Assembly: GCF_012062845.1 (NCBI RefSeq)
Contig: NZ_WWNB01000001.1
Coordinates: 124,001-188,000, forward strand
Direction: 5' to 3'
Source of the DNA: Halomonas salinarum
GTDB taxonomy: Bacteria > Pseudomonadota > Gammaproteobacteria > Pseudomonadales > Halomonadaceae
DNA length: 64,000 nt
Below, piece by piece: positions 17,627-25,194 of the stretch (positions are counted from its first letter, which is position 1; each line of letters starts with the position of its first letter). Under the pieces are notes generated by a model. The model worked only from the letters and a program-made list of their open reading frames with translations, was not told the origin of the DNA and searched no databases. The position numbers and the translations under genes are program-made.

Positions 17627-18376
17627 ATGACGACGACCAATGCTTTCGGCCAGCCGGTGGGCCGGGCGCTGCCGGGCTGGCAGGGCGCCCGGGCTCTCAC
17701 TCCTGTCACGCTGACGGGCCGCTGGGTTCGCATCGAGCCCCTCGATGCCGACCGCCACGCCGACGCCCTATTCACGGCCTGGCAATCTCCCAATGCGGCG
17801 CCTGAGCCCCCGCCGAACGATGCCCCGGCGGCGCGCTGGACCTACCTGGGCGGTCGGCCCTTCGACGATGGCCTAGGCTGTCGCGCCTGGCTGGCCGACC
17901 GGGCGACAAGCGCCGATCCACGTTTCTACGCCATCGTCGACGCCGCCAGCGGCCAGGCGCAGGGCGTCGCCGCCTACCTGAACATCGTGCCCGAGCACGG
18001 CAGCATTGAGGTCGGTCACCTGAACTTCTCGCCGCGCCTCGCGCGCACGGCCGCCGCCACCGAGGCCATGGTCCTGATGATGGGCCACGCCTTCGCCCTA
18101 GGCTATCGGCGCTACGAATGGAAGTGCGACGCCCTCAACGCGCCGTCGCGGCGCGCCGCCGAACGGCTGGGCTTTCGCTTCGAGGGCGTCTTCCGCCAAC
18201 ACCGGGTGGTGCAGGGCCGCAACCGCGACACGGCCTGGTTCTCGGTGCTCGACGGCGACTGGCCGGCACTGGAGCGTGCCTTCGCGCGCTGGCTCGCCCC
18301 CGACAACTTCGACGCCTGCGGCCGCCAGCGCTGCCCCCTCGGCGAGCTGACCGAGGCGGCGCTGGCGGCCACCTAA
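17627..18376 (+). CDS. GNAT family N-acetyltransferase (RimJ/RimL type)
   Basis: A 249-residue protein of the large RimJ/RimL-like class. TLTGRWVRIEPLDADRHADALFTAWQ near residues 26-52 is the class-typical start of the domain, and RRYEWKCDALNAPSRRAAERLGFRFEGVFRQHRVVQGRNRDTAWFSVLDGDWP near residues 165-220 is its C-terminal half. The start at 17627 is chosen from AGGGAG about 9 bases upstream; the longer frame from 17549 runs inside the preceding gene. Located 14 bases after the first GNAT gene, probably the same transcript. Confidence 0.9.
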   Translation: MTTTNAFGQPVGRALPGWQGARALTPVTLTGRWVRIEPLDADRHADALFTAWQSPNAAPEPPPNDAPAARWTYLGGRPFDDGLGCRAWLADRATSADPRFYAIVDAASGQAQGVAAYLNIVPEHGSIEVGHLNFSPRLARTAAATEAMVLMMGHAFALGYRRYEWKCDALNAPSRRAAERLGFRFEGVFRQHRVVQGRNRDTAWFSVLDGDWPALERAFARWLAPDNFDACGRQRCPLGELTEAALAAT

Positions 18377-18414
18377 CGACACGGCTAAGCTCCGTCACGA
18401 CGAGGAGACGCTCG

Positions 18415-19029
18415 ATGTACGTACCCCCCACGCTGCGAATGGCCACGCCTAAGGCCCAGGCCTTGATCGAGGCGCATCCCTTCGGAGTATTGATCGGCGA
18501 CGACCTGCAGGCGACCCACCTGCCGTTGCAGCTGAGTCGCGACGAAGGCGAATTCGGCACCCTCTACGGCCACCTTGCCCGAGCCAACCCGCACTGGCAG
18601 GCGCTGGAGGATCGCCGGGTGCTGGCAATCTTCACCGGCCCCCATGCCTATGTGTCGCCCACCTGGTACGCCACCCGCCCGGCCGTGCCGACCTGGAACT
18701 ATGCCGCCGTGCACGCCGAGGGGCGCTTCGAGCGACTCGATGGGGCCGCCACCGCCGCGCTGATCGAGCGCAGCCTGGCTCACTTCGAACCTGGCCTTGT
18801 CGACGACAAGGCGACTCTCGACGACAGCTTCCGCGACCGGCTGCTGGCCGGCATCGTCGGCTTCCGGGTCCCCATCGCCTCGCTCCAGGGCAAAGCCAAG
18901 CTCGGCCAGCAGCGCAGCGCCGCCGACCAGGCCGGGGTGGCAGCCGGGCTTGGCGACAGCGCCGCTCCCGAGGCTCAGGCGCTCCTGCGCTACATGCACG
19001 ACCAGGCACTGGGCACGGGAGAATACTGA
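18415..19029 (+). CDS. paiB: FMN-binding negative transcriptional regulator (PaiB family)
   Basis: A 204-residue flavin-split-barrel protein. It begins MYVPPTLRM, the PaiB hallmark, and contains HPFGVLIGDDLQATHLPL, LYGHLARANPHWQAL, FTGPHAYVSPTWYATRPAVPTWNYAAVHAEG and VGFRVPIASLQGKAKLGQQRS, all family signatures. In Bacillus PaiB represses sporulation and protease genes, but in proteobacteria its role is mostly untested. ATG at 18415 has GAGGAGA upstream. The longer open frame from 18118 is out of frame with, and antisense-like to, the upstream GNAT coding sequence and is rejected. It converges with the phasin gene. Confidence 0.93.
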   Translation: MYVPPTLRMATPKAQALIEAHPFGVLIGDDLQATHLPLQLSRDEGEFGTLYGHLARANPHWQALEDRRVLAIFTGPHAYVSPTWYATRPAVPTWNYAAVHAEGRFERLDGAATAALIERSLAHFEPGLVDDKATLDDSFRDRLLAGIVGFRVPIASLQGKAKLGQQRSAADQAGVAAGLGDSAAPEAQALLRYMHDQALGTGEY

Positions 19030-19061
19030 CCTTGGCATCGGCGCCCTGCCCCAACGAAAAA

Positions 19062-19087
19062 CGCCGCTACCCCAAGGGGTAGCGGCG
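19062..19087 (-). terminator. Intrinsic terminator between paiB and phasin
   Basis: CGCCGCTACCCC (19062-19073) and GGGGTAGCGGCG (19076-19087) form a perfect 12-base-pair stem with a 2-base apex. On the minus strand the stem is followed by TTTTT, so it terminates the phasin transcript; it may also slow plus-strand transcription from paiB. Confidence 0.8.
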
Positions 19088-19105
19088 TATATCTTCATCT
19101 TGCTT

Positions 19106-19130
19106 ATCGGCGGGGAAACGCCCCGCCGAT
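19106..19130. terminator. Second hairpin downstream of the phasin gene
   Basis: ATCGGCGGGG (19106-19115) pairs perfectly with CCCCGCCGAT (19121-19130) around a 5-base loop, 16 bases after the phasin stop. Without a T-run it may stabilise the abundant phasin mRNA 3' end rather than terminate. Confidence 0.5.
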
Positions 19131-19146
19131 CATCGACCCAGTTGCG

Positions 19147-19536
19147 TTACTTGGACACCGGCTTGCTGGCCGATGTAGCCTCGCTTGCGGCCTTGGAAGC
19201 GCTGGAGACGCTCTCTTCGGTCAGCTTCTGCGCCTGCTGGGCGACTTCCTGATTCATGGCCACAACCTTCTCGGCATCGGCCTTGACGCGCTCGCCAACG
19301 TCCTTGACGACTTTCTGCTGGCCTTCGACATAGCTGCGCAGGCCTTCGGCATCCTTGACGTTCAGGGCAGCGCGCGCCTGGTTGAGGCCAAGATCGCTAT
19401 AAGCCTTGGCGGCATCGAACTGGGCGGCCATCAGCTTTTCGGTGTAGTCGATGCTCATGGCGGCGTAGGCGCGTGCCGGGCCGAAGAACATGGATTCAAA
19501 CTGCTGAGTGACTTGATCGAAATTGGTATTGCTCAT
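19147..19536 (-). CDS. Phasin family protein
   Basis: A 129-residue, Ala-, Lys- and Gln-rich helical protein of the phasin_2 family. Phasins coat polyhydroxyalkanoate granules and control their size. The core FDQVTQQFESMFFGPARAYAAMSIDYTEKLMAAQFDAAKAYSDLGLNQARAALNVKDAEGLRSYVEGQ (about residues 6-75) carries the family pattern, followed by amphipathic helices and a Ser/Ala/Lys-rich tail. It implies that the host makes PHA, consistent with Halomonas-like bacteria. AGGTG lies 6 bases before ATG 19536. Its promoter region contains two TTGCANTGCAA palindromes. Confidence 0.9.
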   Translation of the reverse strand: MSNTNFDQVTQQFESMFFGPARAYAAMSIDYTEKLMAAQFDAAKAYSDLGLNQARAALNVKDAEGLRSYVEGQQKVVKDVGERVKADAEKVVAMNQEVAQQAQKLTEESVSSASKAASEATSASKPVSK

Positions 19537-19587
19537 GGTTCACCTCATTAGCGAACGGTTTCAAAAGGAGGGGCTTCCTGCCCCTCT

Positions 19588-19626
19588 TGCAATGCAACAT
19601 AGCAAAGCATTTGTTGCAGTGCAACA
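19588..19626. promoter_or_regulatory. Twin TTGCANTGCAA palindromes upstream of phasin
   Basis: TTGCAATGCAA (19588-19598) and TTGCAGTGCAA (19614-19624, extended to TGTTGCAGTGCAACA at 19612-19626) are two copies of one palindrome with 26-base centre spacing, i.e. about 2.5 helical turns. They lie 50-90 bases before the phasin start. TGCA-rich operators upstream of phasin genes are bound by the PHA-responsive repressor PhaR, so PhaR control is the natural inference; no phaR gene is in the window. Confidence 0.6.
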
Positions 19627-19705
19627 TGGATTTTCATCTCGGGGCGACGGGCGACCCTACCCAGTTCGCCAGCCACTCATGACACCGCAATGAAGCCCGC
19701 CGACA

Positions 19706-21694
19706 TCAGGCGAAGGGCAGCACCAGGCTCACCCGCGTGCCCTCCCCCTGACGACTGTCGACCTCGAGCCGGGTGCCGTGCCGCTCGCAGATCTCGCGCA
19801 CGATCGACAGGCCCAGCCCCGACCCCTCGCCCTTGGCGATGCTGTCACGGGTGCGGTAGAAGCGCTGGGTGATCACCGGCAGTTCCTCGGCGGCGATGCC
19901 GACGCCGCTGTCGACGACCGATATCCGCACGCCATCGTCACGCGCCTCGGCATCGAGCCGCACCCAGCCGCCGGCCGGGGTCGCGTGCAGGGCGTTATCG
20001 ATCAGATTGCAGAGTACCCGGTCGATCAGCCCCAGGTCGGCGTCGACCCAAGGCAGCGCGGGGTCGCAGGCCACGCTCAGGGCGACCTCGGCCTGGCCCG
20101 CCTGATGCCGGAACTTGCCGGCGATGTCATGGGCCAGCTCGGGCAGCGAGAAGGGCTCGCGCTGCAAGGGCTTGTCGTAAGCGTCGAGCCTCGCCAGCGT
20201 CGACAGCTGCTGGGCCAGCCGGGTCAGTCGATCGGCATTGTCGAGGATCGAGCAAAGCGCCTGGCGACGCTCTTCCTCCGAGCCTTGCGGGGCGGACAGG
20301 AGCTGTTCGGCGTAGCCTCGCAGGGAGGTCAGCGGGGTACGAAAGTCATGGGTCAGGTTGGCGATCAGCTCGCGGCGTTGGCGGTCGGTCTCGCGCATCG
20401 CCGCCAACTGCGCCTCGATGGTCCCGGCCATATCGTTGAAGGCCCTTGCCAGGCGACCCAGCTCGTCGTCGCTGGGCGCCTCGATGCGCTGGCTGTAATC
20501 CCCACCGGCGAGGCGCTGCACCGCCGTCGTCAGGCGGGTGAAACGCCGGGTCAGCAGCGCGAACCACACCAGGCCGAAGATCCCGCAGACCAGCAGTGCC
20601 ATCAGGCCCGCGGCCACCAGCGTACGAGTAATGGAGCTGGTGCGCAGCATGGCGAACATCGAGGCCTGGCCGGCGTTGGTGAGATCGGCGTAAAGATAGC
20701 CGCGCTCCCCCGTCGAGCCATAGCTGATACGCGCCACCGAGAACACGCCGGGCTCGCCCCCGCAGGGAGAGACCGCCAGCACCGGCAGCATCGGATCCTC
20801 GCCGAGCAGGGTCTCTAATGCCTGTGGCGAGACCCGATGCTCCTGATGACAGGCCGGCTCGGCGTAGTCCGCGACCACCCGCCCTCGTTCATCGAGCACG
20901 TACAGCGCCAACGAGGGGTTGATCGAGGCGATATGCCGAGCCATCTCCCGCGCGCCGGCATCGGGCGACGCCGCATCACACCGCGAGGTGAAGCGATAGC
21001 CCACGCCCCAGACCGTCTCGATGAAGCGCGGCCGGGCCGGATCGGCCTCGATCTTGTTGCGCAGGCGATTGATATGGGTATTCACGGTGTGGTCATAACC
21101 GTTGAATTCCTCGCCCCAGACGCGGTCAAGCAACTCGCCGCGGCAGAAGCTGTGCCCCGGGTGGCGGGCGAACAGCGATAGCAGCGCGAACTCCTTACCG
21201 GTGAGCTGCACCGGCTCGCCTTCGAGCTGGACCCGATGCTGGTCGGTATCGATGACCAGCGGGCCGCACACCAGCGGCGGGGTACCACCGATGTCGTCAT
21301 CGCCGCTCGCCCGCTGCTGGCCGCGTCGCAGCAACGCCTGCACCCGGGCCAGCAGGATCGGTAGCTGGAACGGCTTGGTGACGTAGTCGTCGGCGCCGAT
21401 CTCGAGGCCCTCCACCACATCGCGCGTCGCCGCCTTGGCGGTGACCATCAGCACCGGGGTCAGGCTATCGCGGCGCCTCAGGCGACGACACACCTCGAGA
21501 CCGTCCATCCGCGGCAGCATCAGGTCGAGCATCACCAGATCGTAGCGCGGCCCCGTCGTGTCTCTGTAGAGCGCGGTCAGCGCCGCCTCGCCATCGGTGA
21601 CCCAGTCGCAGGCATGCCCCGCATTGATGAGTTGTTCGCTGAGCAGTTTGCCGATCTCGGGGTTGTCCTCGACACAGAGGATCCGGTAGGCCAT
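19706..21694 (-). CDS. OmpR-type response regulator fused to an N-terminally truncated sensor histidine kinase
   Basis: One 662-residue frame holds two normally separate proteins. Residues 1-120 are a receiver domain (D10, D57, T85, K107 intact), and 140-236 an OmpR/PhoB winged helix ending GVGYRFT, where such regulators normally stop. After a 15-residue junction the frame continues at IASINPSLALYVLDERGRVVADY, the middle of a periplasmic sensor domain known from separate kinases. It then runs through one membrane helix (about 358-381), HAMP (382-434), HisKA with H449 (LTHDFRTPLTSL) and HATPase motifs NLIDNALHA, DSGVGI, GSGLGL. The kinase's first membrane helix and about 60 sensor residues are missing. 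With a single helix, regulator and kinase would lie on opposite sides of the membrane. Start 21694 has AGGAG upstream. Divergent from the Met-rich gene. Confidence 0.88.
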   Translation of the reverse strand: MAYRILCVEDNPEIGKLLSEQLINAGHACDWVTDGEAALTALYRDTTGPRYDLVMLDLMLPRMDGLEVCRRLRRRDSLTPVLMVTAKAATRDVVEGLEIGADDYVTKPFQLPILLARVQALLRRGQQRASGDDDIGGTPPLVCGPLVIDTDQHRVQLEGEPVQLTGKEFALLSLFARHPGHSFCRGELLDRVWGEEFNGYDHTVNTHINRLRNKIEADPARPRFIETVWGVGYRFTSRCDAASPDAGAREMARHIASINPSLALYVLDERGRVVADYAEPACHQEHRVSPQALETLLGEDPMLPVLAVSPCGGEPGVFSVARISYGSTGERGYLYADLTNAGQASMFAMLRTSSITRTLVAAGLMALLVCGIFGLVWFALLTRRFTRLTTAVQRLAGGDYSQRIEAPSDDELGRLARAFNDMAGTIEAQLAAMRETDRQRRELIANLTHDFRTPLTSLRGYAEQLLSAPQGSEEERRQALCSILDNADRLTRLAQQLSTLARLDAYDKPLQREPFSLPELAHDIAGKFRHQAGQAEVALSVACDPALPWVDADLGLIDRVLCNLIDNALHATPAGGWVRLDAEARDDGVRISVVDSGVGIAAEELPVITQRFYRTRDSIAKGEGSGLGLSIVREICERHGTRLEVDSRQGEGTRVSLVLPFA

Positions 21695-21750
21695 CGCGCC
21701 TGACTCCTGGCTTTTCATGTCCCTACTCTAGAGGCGCCGGACGAGCCGTG

Positions 21751-21800
21751 CATCACGAAAACGTCACGTCGCCGCCTCGGGACGTGATGATTTCGTGATG
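21751..21800. promoter_or_regulatory. Large inverted repeat operator between regulator and Met-rich peptide gene
   Basis: A 20-base arm at 21751-21770 (CATCACGAAAACGTCACGTC) matches the reverse complement of 21781-21800 at 18 of 20 positions. Each arm contains two TCACG (or CGTGA) half-sites whose starts are 11 bases apart, the spacing OmpR/PhoB winged-helix regulators use for tandem binding. It lies in the divergent promoter gap and is the probable binding site of the neighbouring response regulator. Confidence 0.65.
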
Positions 21801-21880
21801 AATTGCCAGCACCCGCCAACTAGCTTGATAAGGGCCGGCGAGGTGATCGTCGGTCGCTCATACAAGATTGGAGGTTCACG

Positions 21881-22183
21881 ATGATCAAGCTATCGCAACA
21901 CCCCAAGACCGTACTGCTCGCCGCCCTGTTGGGCACCGCCCTGCTGCTGCCGGCGACCGCCCTGGCCGAGCAACATGAAGAGGGCATGCAGGAAGGCGAA
22001 AGCATGGAGCAGGATGCCATGTCCGGCGAAAACAGCATGGAGCATGACGCCATGGAAGGAGACAGCATGGAGCATGACGCCATGGGCGAAGACAGCATGG
22101 AGCATGACGCCATGGGCGAGGACAGCATGGACCATGACGCCATGGGCGAGGACGAGATGATGGAGGAAGACGACAAGATGTGA
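21881..22183 (+). CDS. Methionine-rich periplasmic repeat peptide (MrpX/MXKDX-like)
   Basis: A 100-residue precursor: Sec signal peptide 1-29 (cleavage after ATALA), then 71 mature residues with 14 Met, no Cys, and many Glu, Asp and His. Met recurs every fifth residue in blocks such as DSMEHDAMGE. Proteins of this kind (pentapeptide MXKDX repeat proteins; MrpX of Azospira suillum) act as sacrificial periplasmic Met sinks for hypochlorite and are re-reduced by a YedY-type molybdoenzyme. Here a YedY/SUOX-like enzyme and a cytochrome follow directly. Acidic and His-rich repeats replace the Lys-rich ones of MrpX, so metal binding is an alternative role. A hairpin follows at 22201-22235. ATG at 21881 has TGGAGG upstream. 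Confidence 0.8.
   Translation: MIKLSQHPKTVLLAALLGTALLLPATALAEQHEEGMQEGESMEQDAMSGENSMEHDAMEGDSMEHDAMGEDSMEHDAMGEDSMDHDAMGEDEMMEEDDKM
22031..22150 (+). repeat. Four tandem 30-base coding repeats in the Met-rich peptide gene
   Basis: Units 22031-22060, 22061-22090, 22091-22120 and 22121-22150 each encode ten residues of the form (N/D)SM(E/D)HDAM(E/G)(G/E). The middle copies differ by only one or two bases, so the array looks recently expanded and could change length by recombination or slippage. Confidence 0.9.
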
Positions 22184-22200
22184 TGCTCGCCGCTTGTCTG

Positions 22201-22235
22201 GCCGACCGGTGCCGGCGCCATGCCCACCGGTCGGC
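22201..22235 (+). terminator. Hairpin between Met-rich peptide and cytochrome genes
   Basis: GCCGACCGGTG (22201-22211) and CACCGGTCGGC (22225-22235) form a perfect 11-base-pair stem followed by GTTTTCC. It lies 18 bases after the Met-rich stop codon. Partial termination here would make the peptide much more abundant than the redox enzyme, as expected for a sacrificial substrate. Confidence 0.65.
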
Positions 22236-22270
22236 GTTTTCCTCGATCTCCACTTCAAGGAGGGTCTCCC

Positions 22271-23172
22271 ATGCCACTCTTCGGCAAGTCTCGGCCTGAT
22301 CCAACGGGGCCCCGACGCTCATCAAACGGCATAGCGCCTTCACCCGCCTCTGGCACTGGGTGATTTTCGCCTGCCTGATCATCCTGCTGATGAGTGGCCT
22401 GCAGATCTTCAACGCCCACCCCGCGCTCTACTGGGGCAAGGATTCTCACTTCGACAGCCCGGCGCTGTCGATCGGCGCCGAGCGAGACGCGAGCGGCGCC
22501 TGGCAAGGCATCACCCGCATCGGCGGCTACCGCTTCGATACCACCGGCGTGCTGGGGATCTCCGGCCCGTCCGACGACCTGGAGCGTCGCGCCTTTCCTG
22601 CCTGGGCCACCCTGCCCGGCCCCCGCTGGCTCGCCAAGGGGCGCCAGTGGCACTTCCTGGCCGGCTGGATCTTCGCGCCGATGCTCACCGCCTACCTGCT
22701 CTACCTGGTGTTCAGCGGGCAGCTCAAGCGGCGCCTTCTGCCTCGCCGTGACGAGTGGCGCCACCTCGGCGAGACGATTCGCGACCATGTCCGGCTGCGC
22801 TTTCCCCGCGGCGAGGAGGCCCGCCACTACAACCTGCTGCAGAAGCTCACCTACCTGCTGGTGCTGCTGGGGCTGCTGCCGCTGGTGGTGCTCACTGGCC
22901 TGACCATGTCGCCGACCATGGACGCCGCCTGGCCCTGGCTGCTGGACGCCTTCGGCGGCCGCCAGAGCGCGCGCACCATCCACTTCCTGTGCGCCCTGGC
23001 GCTGCTGGCCTTCTTCCTCGTGCATCTCGCCCTGGTGCTGGTCTCCGGTGTCTTCAACAACCTGCGCTCGATGATCACCGGGCGCTATGCGCTTCCCCCT
23101 GCGCTACCCCATGCCCCTTACTCGGCGCTGCCCCCGCAGCAGGAGACCCGCGATGACCAGACTCACCGATAG
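22271..23172 (+). CDS. b-type cytochrome membrane subunit, apparent 1-base frameshift near the start
   Basis: Membrane electron carrier of the Ni/Fe-hydrogenase-type cytochrome b fold (PF01292-like). Four helices carry probable haem-ligating His in RLWHWVIF, RQWHFLAGW, ARTIHFLCA and FFLVHLALV. It would pass quinol electrons to the periplasmic molybdoenzyme encoded next, with a 20-base overlap. The ATG at 22271 follows AAGGAGG and reads MPLFGKSRPDPTG, then goes out of frame. The conserved continuation (APTLIKRHSAFTRLWHW) is in another frame, restored by one extra G in the G4C4 run at 22306-22313. Without it only a GTG at 22360 is available, losing the first haem-ligand His. A true mutation, slippage or a sequencing error are all possible. 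Confidence 0.8.
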
Positions 23173-23923
23173 CGGCCGCCGCCGTTTCCTGACCCGCACC
23201 CTGCTGGCCGGCGGTGCGACCCTGCTCGCCGGCTGCGACCGGCTGACGCGCAGCGACGCCATGGGCAAGCTGTTCGATGCCAGCAGCACCCTGACCCAGC
23301 AGGCCCAGCGCCTGCTGGCCTCCCGGCAGTCGCTGGCCCGCGAGTTCACGCCCGCCGATATCGCCCCGACCTTTCGCGCCAACGGCACCACCGACCCCGA
23401 CGAGGCGGCCTACCGGACGCTGGCCGAGAACGGCTTTCGCGACTGGCGGCTCGAGATCGGCGGCCTGGTCGAGCGGCCCCTGGCCTTCTCCCTCGACGAA
23501 CTCAAGACCATGCCGGCGCGCACCCAGATCACCCGCCACGACTGCGTCGAGGGCTGGAGCTGCATCGGCCAGTGGCAGGGCGTGGTACTCGGCGACTTGC
23601 TCGACCGGGTCGGCGTGCGTGACCAGGCCCGCTTCGTCGTCTTCCACTGCGCCGACCGCTACCGCGGCGGCGACGCCTACTACGAGAGCCTGGACATGCT
23701 CGAGGCCTACCACCCGCAGACGCTGCTGGCCTACGCCCTGAACGGCAACGACGTGCCCGTCGCCAACGGCGCCCCGCTGCGACTGCGCGCCGAACGCCAG
23801 CTCGGCTACAAGATGGCCAAGTACGTCATGCGCATCGAACTGGTCGAGAGCTTCGCGCATATCGGACGCGGCCGCGGCGGCTACTGGGAAGACCGTGGCT
23901 ATAACTGGTGGGCGGGGATCTAG
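23153..23923 (+). CDS. Tat-exported molybdopterin-dependent oxidoreductase (YedY/SUOX fold)
   Basis: A 256-residue periplasmic enzyme. The N-terminus RRRFLTRTLLAGGATLLAGC is a twin-arginine signal ending in a lipobox-like LAGC, so the protein may be a lipoprotein. The SUOX-fold core follows, with DWRLEIGGLVERPLAFSLDELKTMPARTQ near residue 95 and HDCVEGWSCIGQWQG near residue 130, where the first Cys is the probable molybdenum ligand. Relatives include the methionine-sulfoxide reductase MsrP (YedY). With the Met-rich peptide upstream, a Met-sulfoxide reductase role is the favoured inference, although the partner is a PF01292 cytochrome and not MsrQ. Stops before the AT-richer defence region. 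Confidence 0.87.
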   Translation: MTRLTDSGRRRFLTRTLLAGGATLLAGCDRLTRSDAMGKLFDASSTLTQQAQRLLASRQSLAREFTPADIAPTFRANGTTDPDEAAYRTLAENGFRDWRLEIGGLVERPLAFSLDELKTMPARTQITRHDCVEGWSCIGQWQGVVLGDLLDRVGVRDQARFVVFHCADRYRGGDAYYESLDMLEAYHPQTLLAYALNGNDVPVANGAPLRLRAERQLGYKMAKYVMRIELVESFAHIGRGRGGYWEDRGYNWWAGI

Positions 23924-24105
23924 GGCACGCCCAACGCCAAGGCTCAAGCCACACAGTGAAGGTACGGCAAGTAGTGATCTTGCCCAACAGCCAGGCACCA
24001 TCGAAAAAACTAGCGTTTATTTCGTAAGACTATGGTCCTTTGTGACTAGTATGAGGATAGGTATAGCCTTGAGCTACATCACTCCACCAAACGCAAGGAC
24101 GCACC

Positions 24106-25182
24106 ATGGAGCTCAACGAGAAGCTGTCGCATATCGCCCGCCGTGGCGAGGAGCAGGTCGATCACATCCTGAACGAAGAAGCCACCAAGACCGCTCTGGT
24201 GTTGCCCTTCATCAGCGCCTTGGGGTTTGATCCCTTCGATACCCGCGAGGTCATTCCAGAATTCACCGCCGACGTGGGCACCAAGAAAGGCGAGAAGGTC
24301 GATTACGCCATTCGTGCCGATGGCAACCTGTCGATCCTCATGGAATGCAAGCCGCTGGGCACCAACCTCGCCAACGTCCAGTACAACCAGCTTTACCGTT
24401 ACTTTGCTTGCACGGATGCCAAGTTCGCCATCCTGACGAACGGCTTTGAGTACCGCTTCTATTCAGACCTGGATTACGAGAACAAACTGGACACTCGCCC
24501 CTTCTTCACCTTCGAACTCGACGACTTCAACGATCAGGATATCGATGAGCTCAGGAAGTTCACCAAGCCCAACTTTGATGTTGATGCCATCCTCGGCACC
24601 GCCAATCGGCTCAAGTACACCAGCCTCGCCAAGCAGGCCATCGATGAAGTCTTCCGAGATACACCGGAAGAGTTCGTCAAGTTCATCGTTGGCAAGGTCT
24701 ACGAAGGCCGCCAAACTCGGCAGGTTATCGAGGAGTTCACGCCGATCATCAAGGAAGCAGGCAAGCTCTACATCAAGGAACAAGTCGCCCAGCGCCTGCG
24801 TGGCGCCCTTGCCAGCAACGATATAGATGCGTCCCAATCCGCTTCGGCGCCCGAAAGCACATCGCAAGAACCCGAGCCCGATGATGATGGCATCATCACC
24901 ACCCAGGAAGAGATCGATGCCTATAACATCGTCCGCTCGCTGCTCGCAGAACAGGTCGATGTCAGCCGTATAGCGATGCGCGATGCCAAGTCCTACTGCG
25001 CAGTGCTTCTCGACGACAACAACCGTAAGCCGATCTGTCGCTTCCACTTCAACGCGAAGTCAGTCAAACGTGTAGGCTTCTTCAGCGACAAGAAAGAAAA
25101 CCGGATCGAGATAGACTCAGTAAGTGATCTCTTCCAGCACAAGGACCAATTGAAAACGACCGTGGGCGAATATCTCGAGTAG
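24106..25182 (+). CDS. PD-(D/E)XK nuclease-like protein (type I restriction R-subunit N-terminal domain)
   Basis: A 358-residue soluble protein. The N-terminal half matches the stand-alone HSDR_N_2-type domain: ATKTALVLPFISALGFDPFDTREVIPEF, then KVDYAI and SILMECKPLGTNL (about residues 65-87), which supply the D...ExK catalytic pattern, then FAILTNGFEYRFYSDLD. A charged linker near 245-270 precedes a C-terminal domain (DAKSYCAVLLDDNNRKPICRFHFN) seen in the same family. No motor or specificity subunit is adjacent, so it is an orphan nuclease, probably a defence factor. It opens a region with unusual composition and broken genes. Confidence 0.85.
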   Translation: MELNEKLSHIARRGEEQVDHILNEEATKTALVLPFISALGFDPFDTREVIPEFTADVGTKKGEKVDYAIRADGNLSILMECKPLGTNLANVQYNQLYRYFACTDAKFAILTNGFEYRFYSDLDYENKLDTRPFFTFELDDFNDQDIDELRKFTKPNFDVDAILGTANRLKYTSLAKQAIDEVFRDTPEEFVKFIVGKVYEGRQTRQVIEEFTPIIKEAGKLYIKEQVAQRLRGALASNDIDASQSASAPESTSQEPEPDDDGIITTQEEIDAYNIVRSLLAEQVDVSRIAMRDAKSYCAVLLDDNNRKPICRFHFNAKSVKRVGFFSDKKENRIEIDSVSDLFQHKDQLKTTVGEYLE

Positions 25183-25194
25183 TAGACCAACGGC

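Noticed and set aside
18118-18414. Upstream extension of the paiB frame
   Set aside because: It overlaps the RimJ/RimL-type gene in another frame; ATG 18415 has a good ribosome site and matches the PaiB N-terminus.
22031-22150. Direct repeats as a CRISPR array
   Set aside because: The units are contiguous with no spacers and keep the reading frame of a secreted peptide.
21889-22412. Minus-strand frames opposite the Met-rich gene
   Set aside because: They are translations of the complementary repeat and have no ribosome site; the plus strand has a signal peptide and a site.
22271-23923. Naming the redox pair msrQ and msrP
   Set aside because: The membrane subunit is a PF01292-like cytochrome b, not the MsrQ ferric-reductase fold, and the enzyme has a lipobox-like signal, so strict orthology is not supported.
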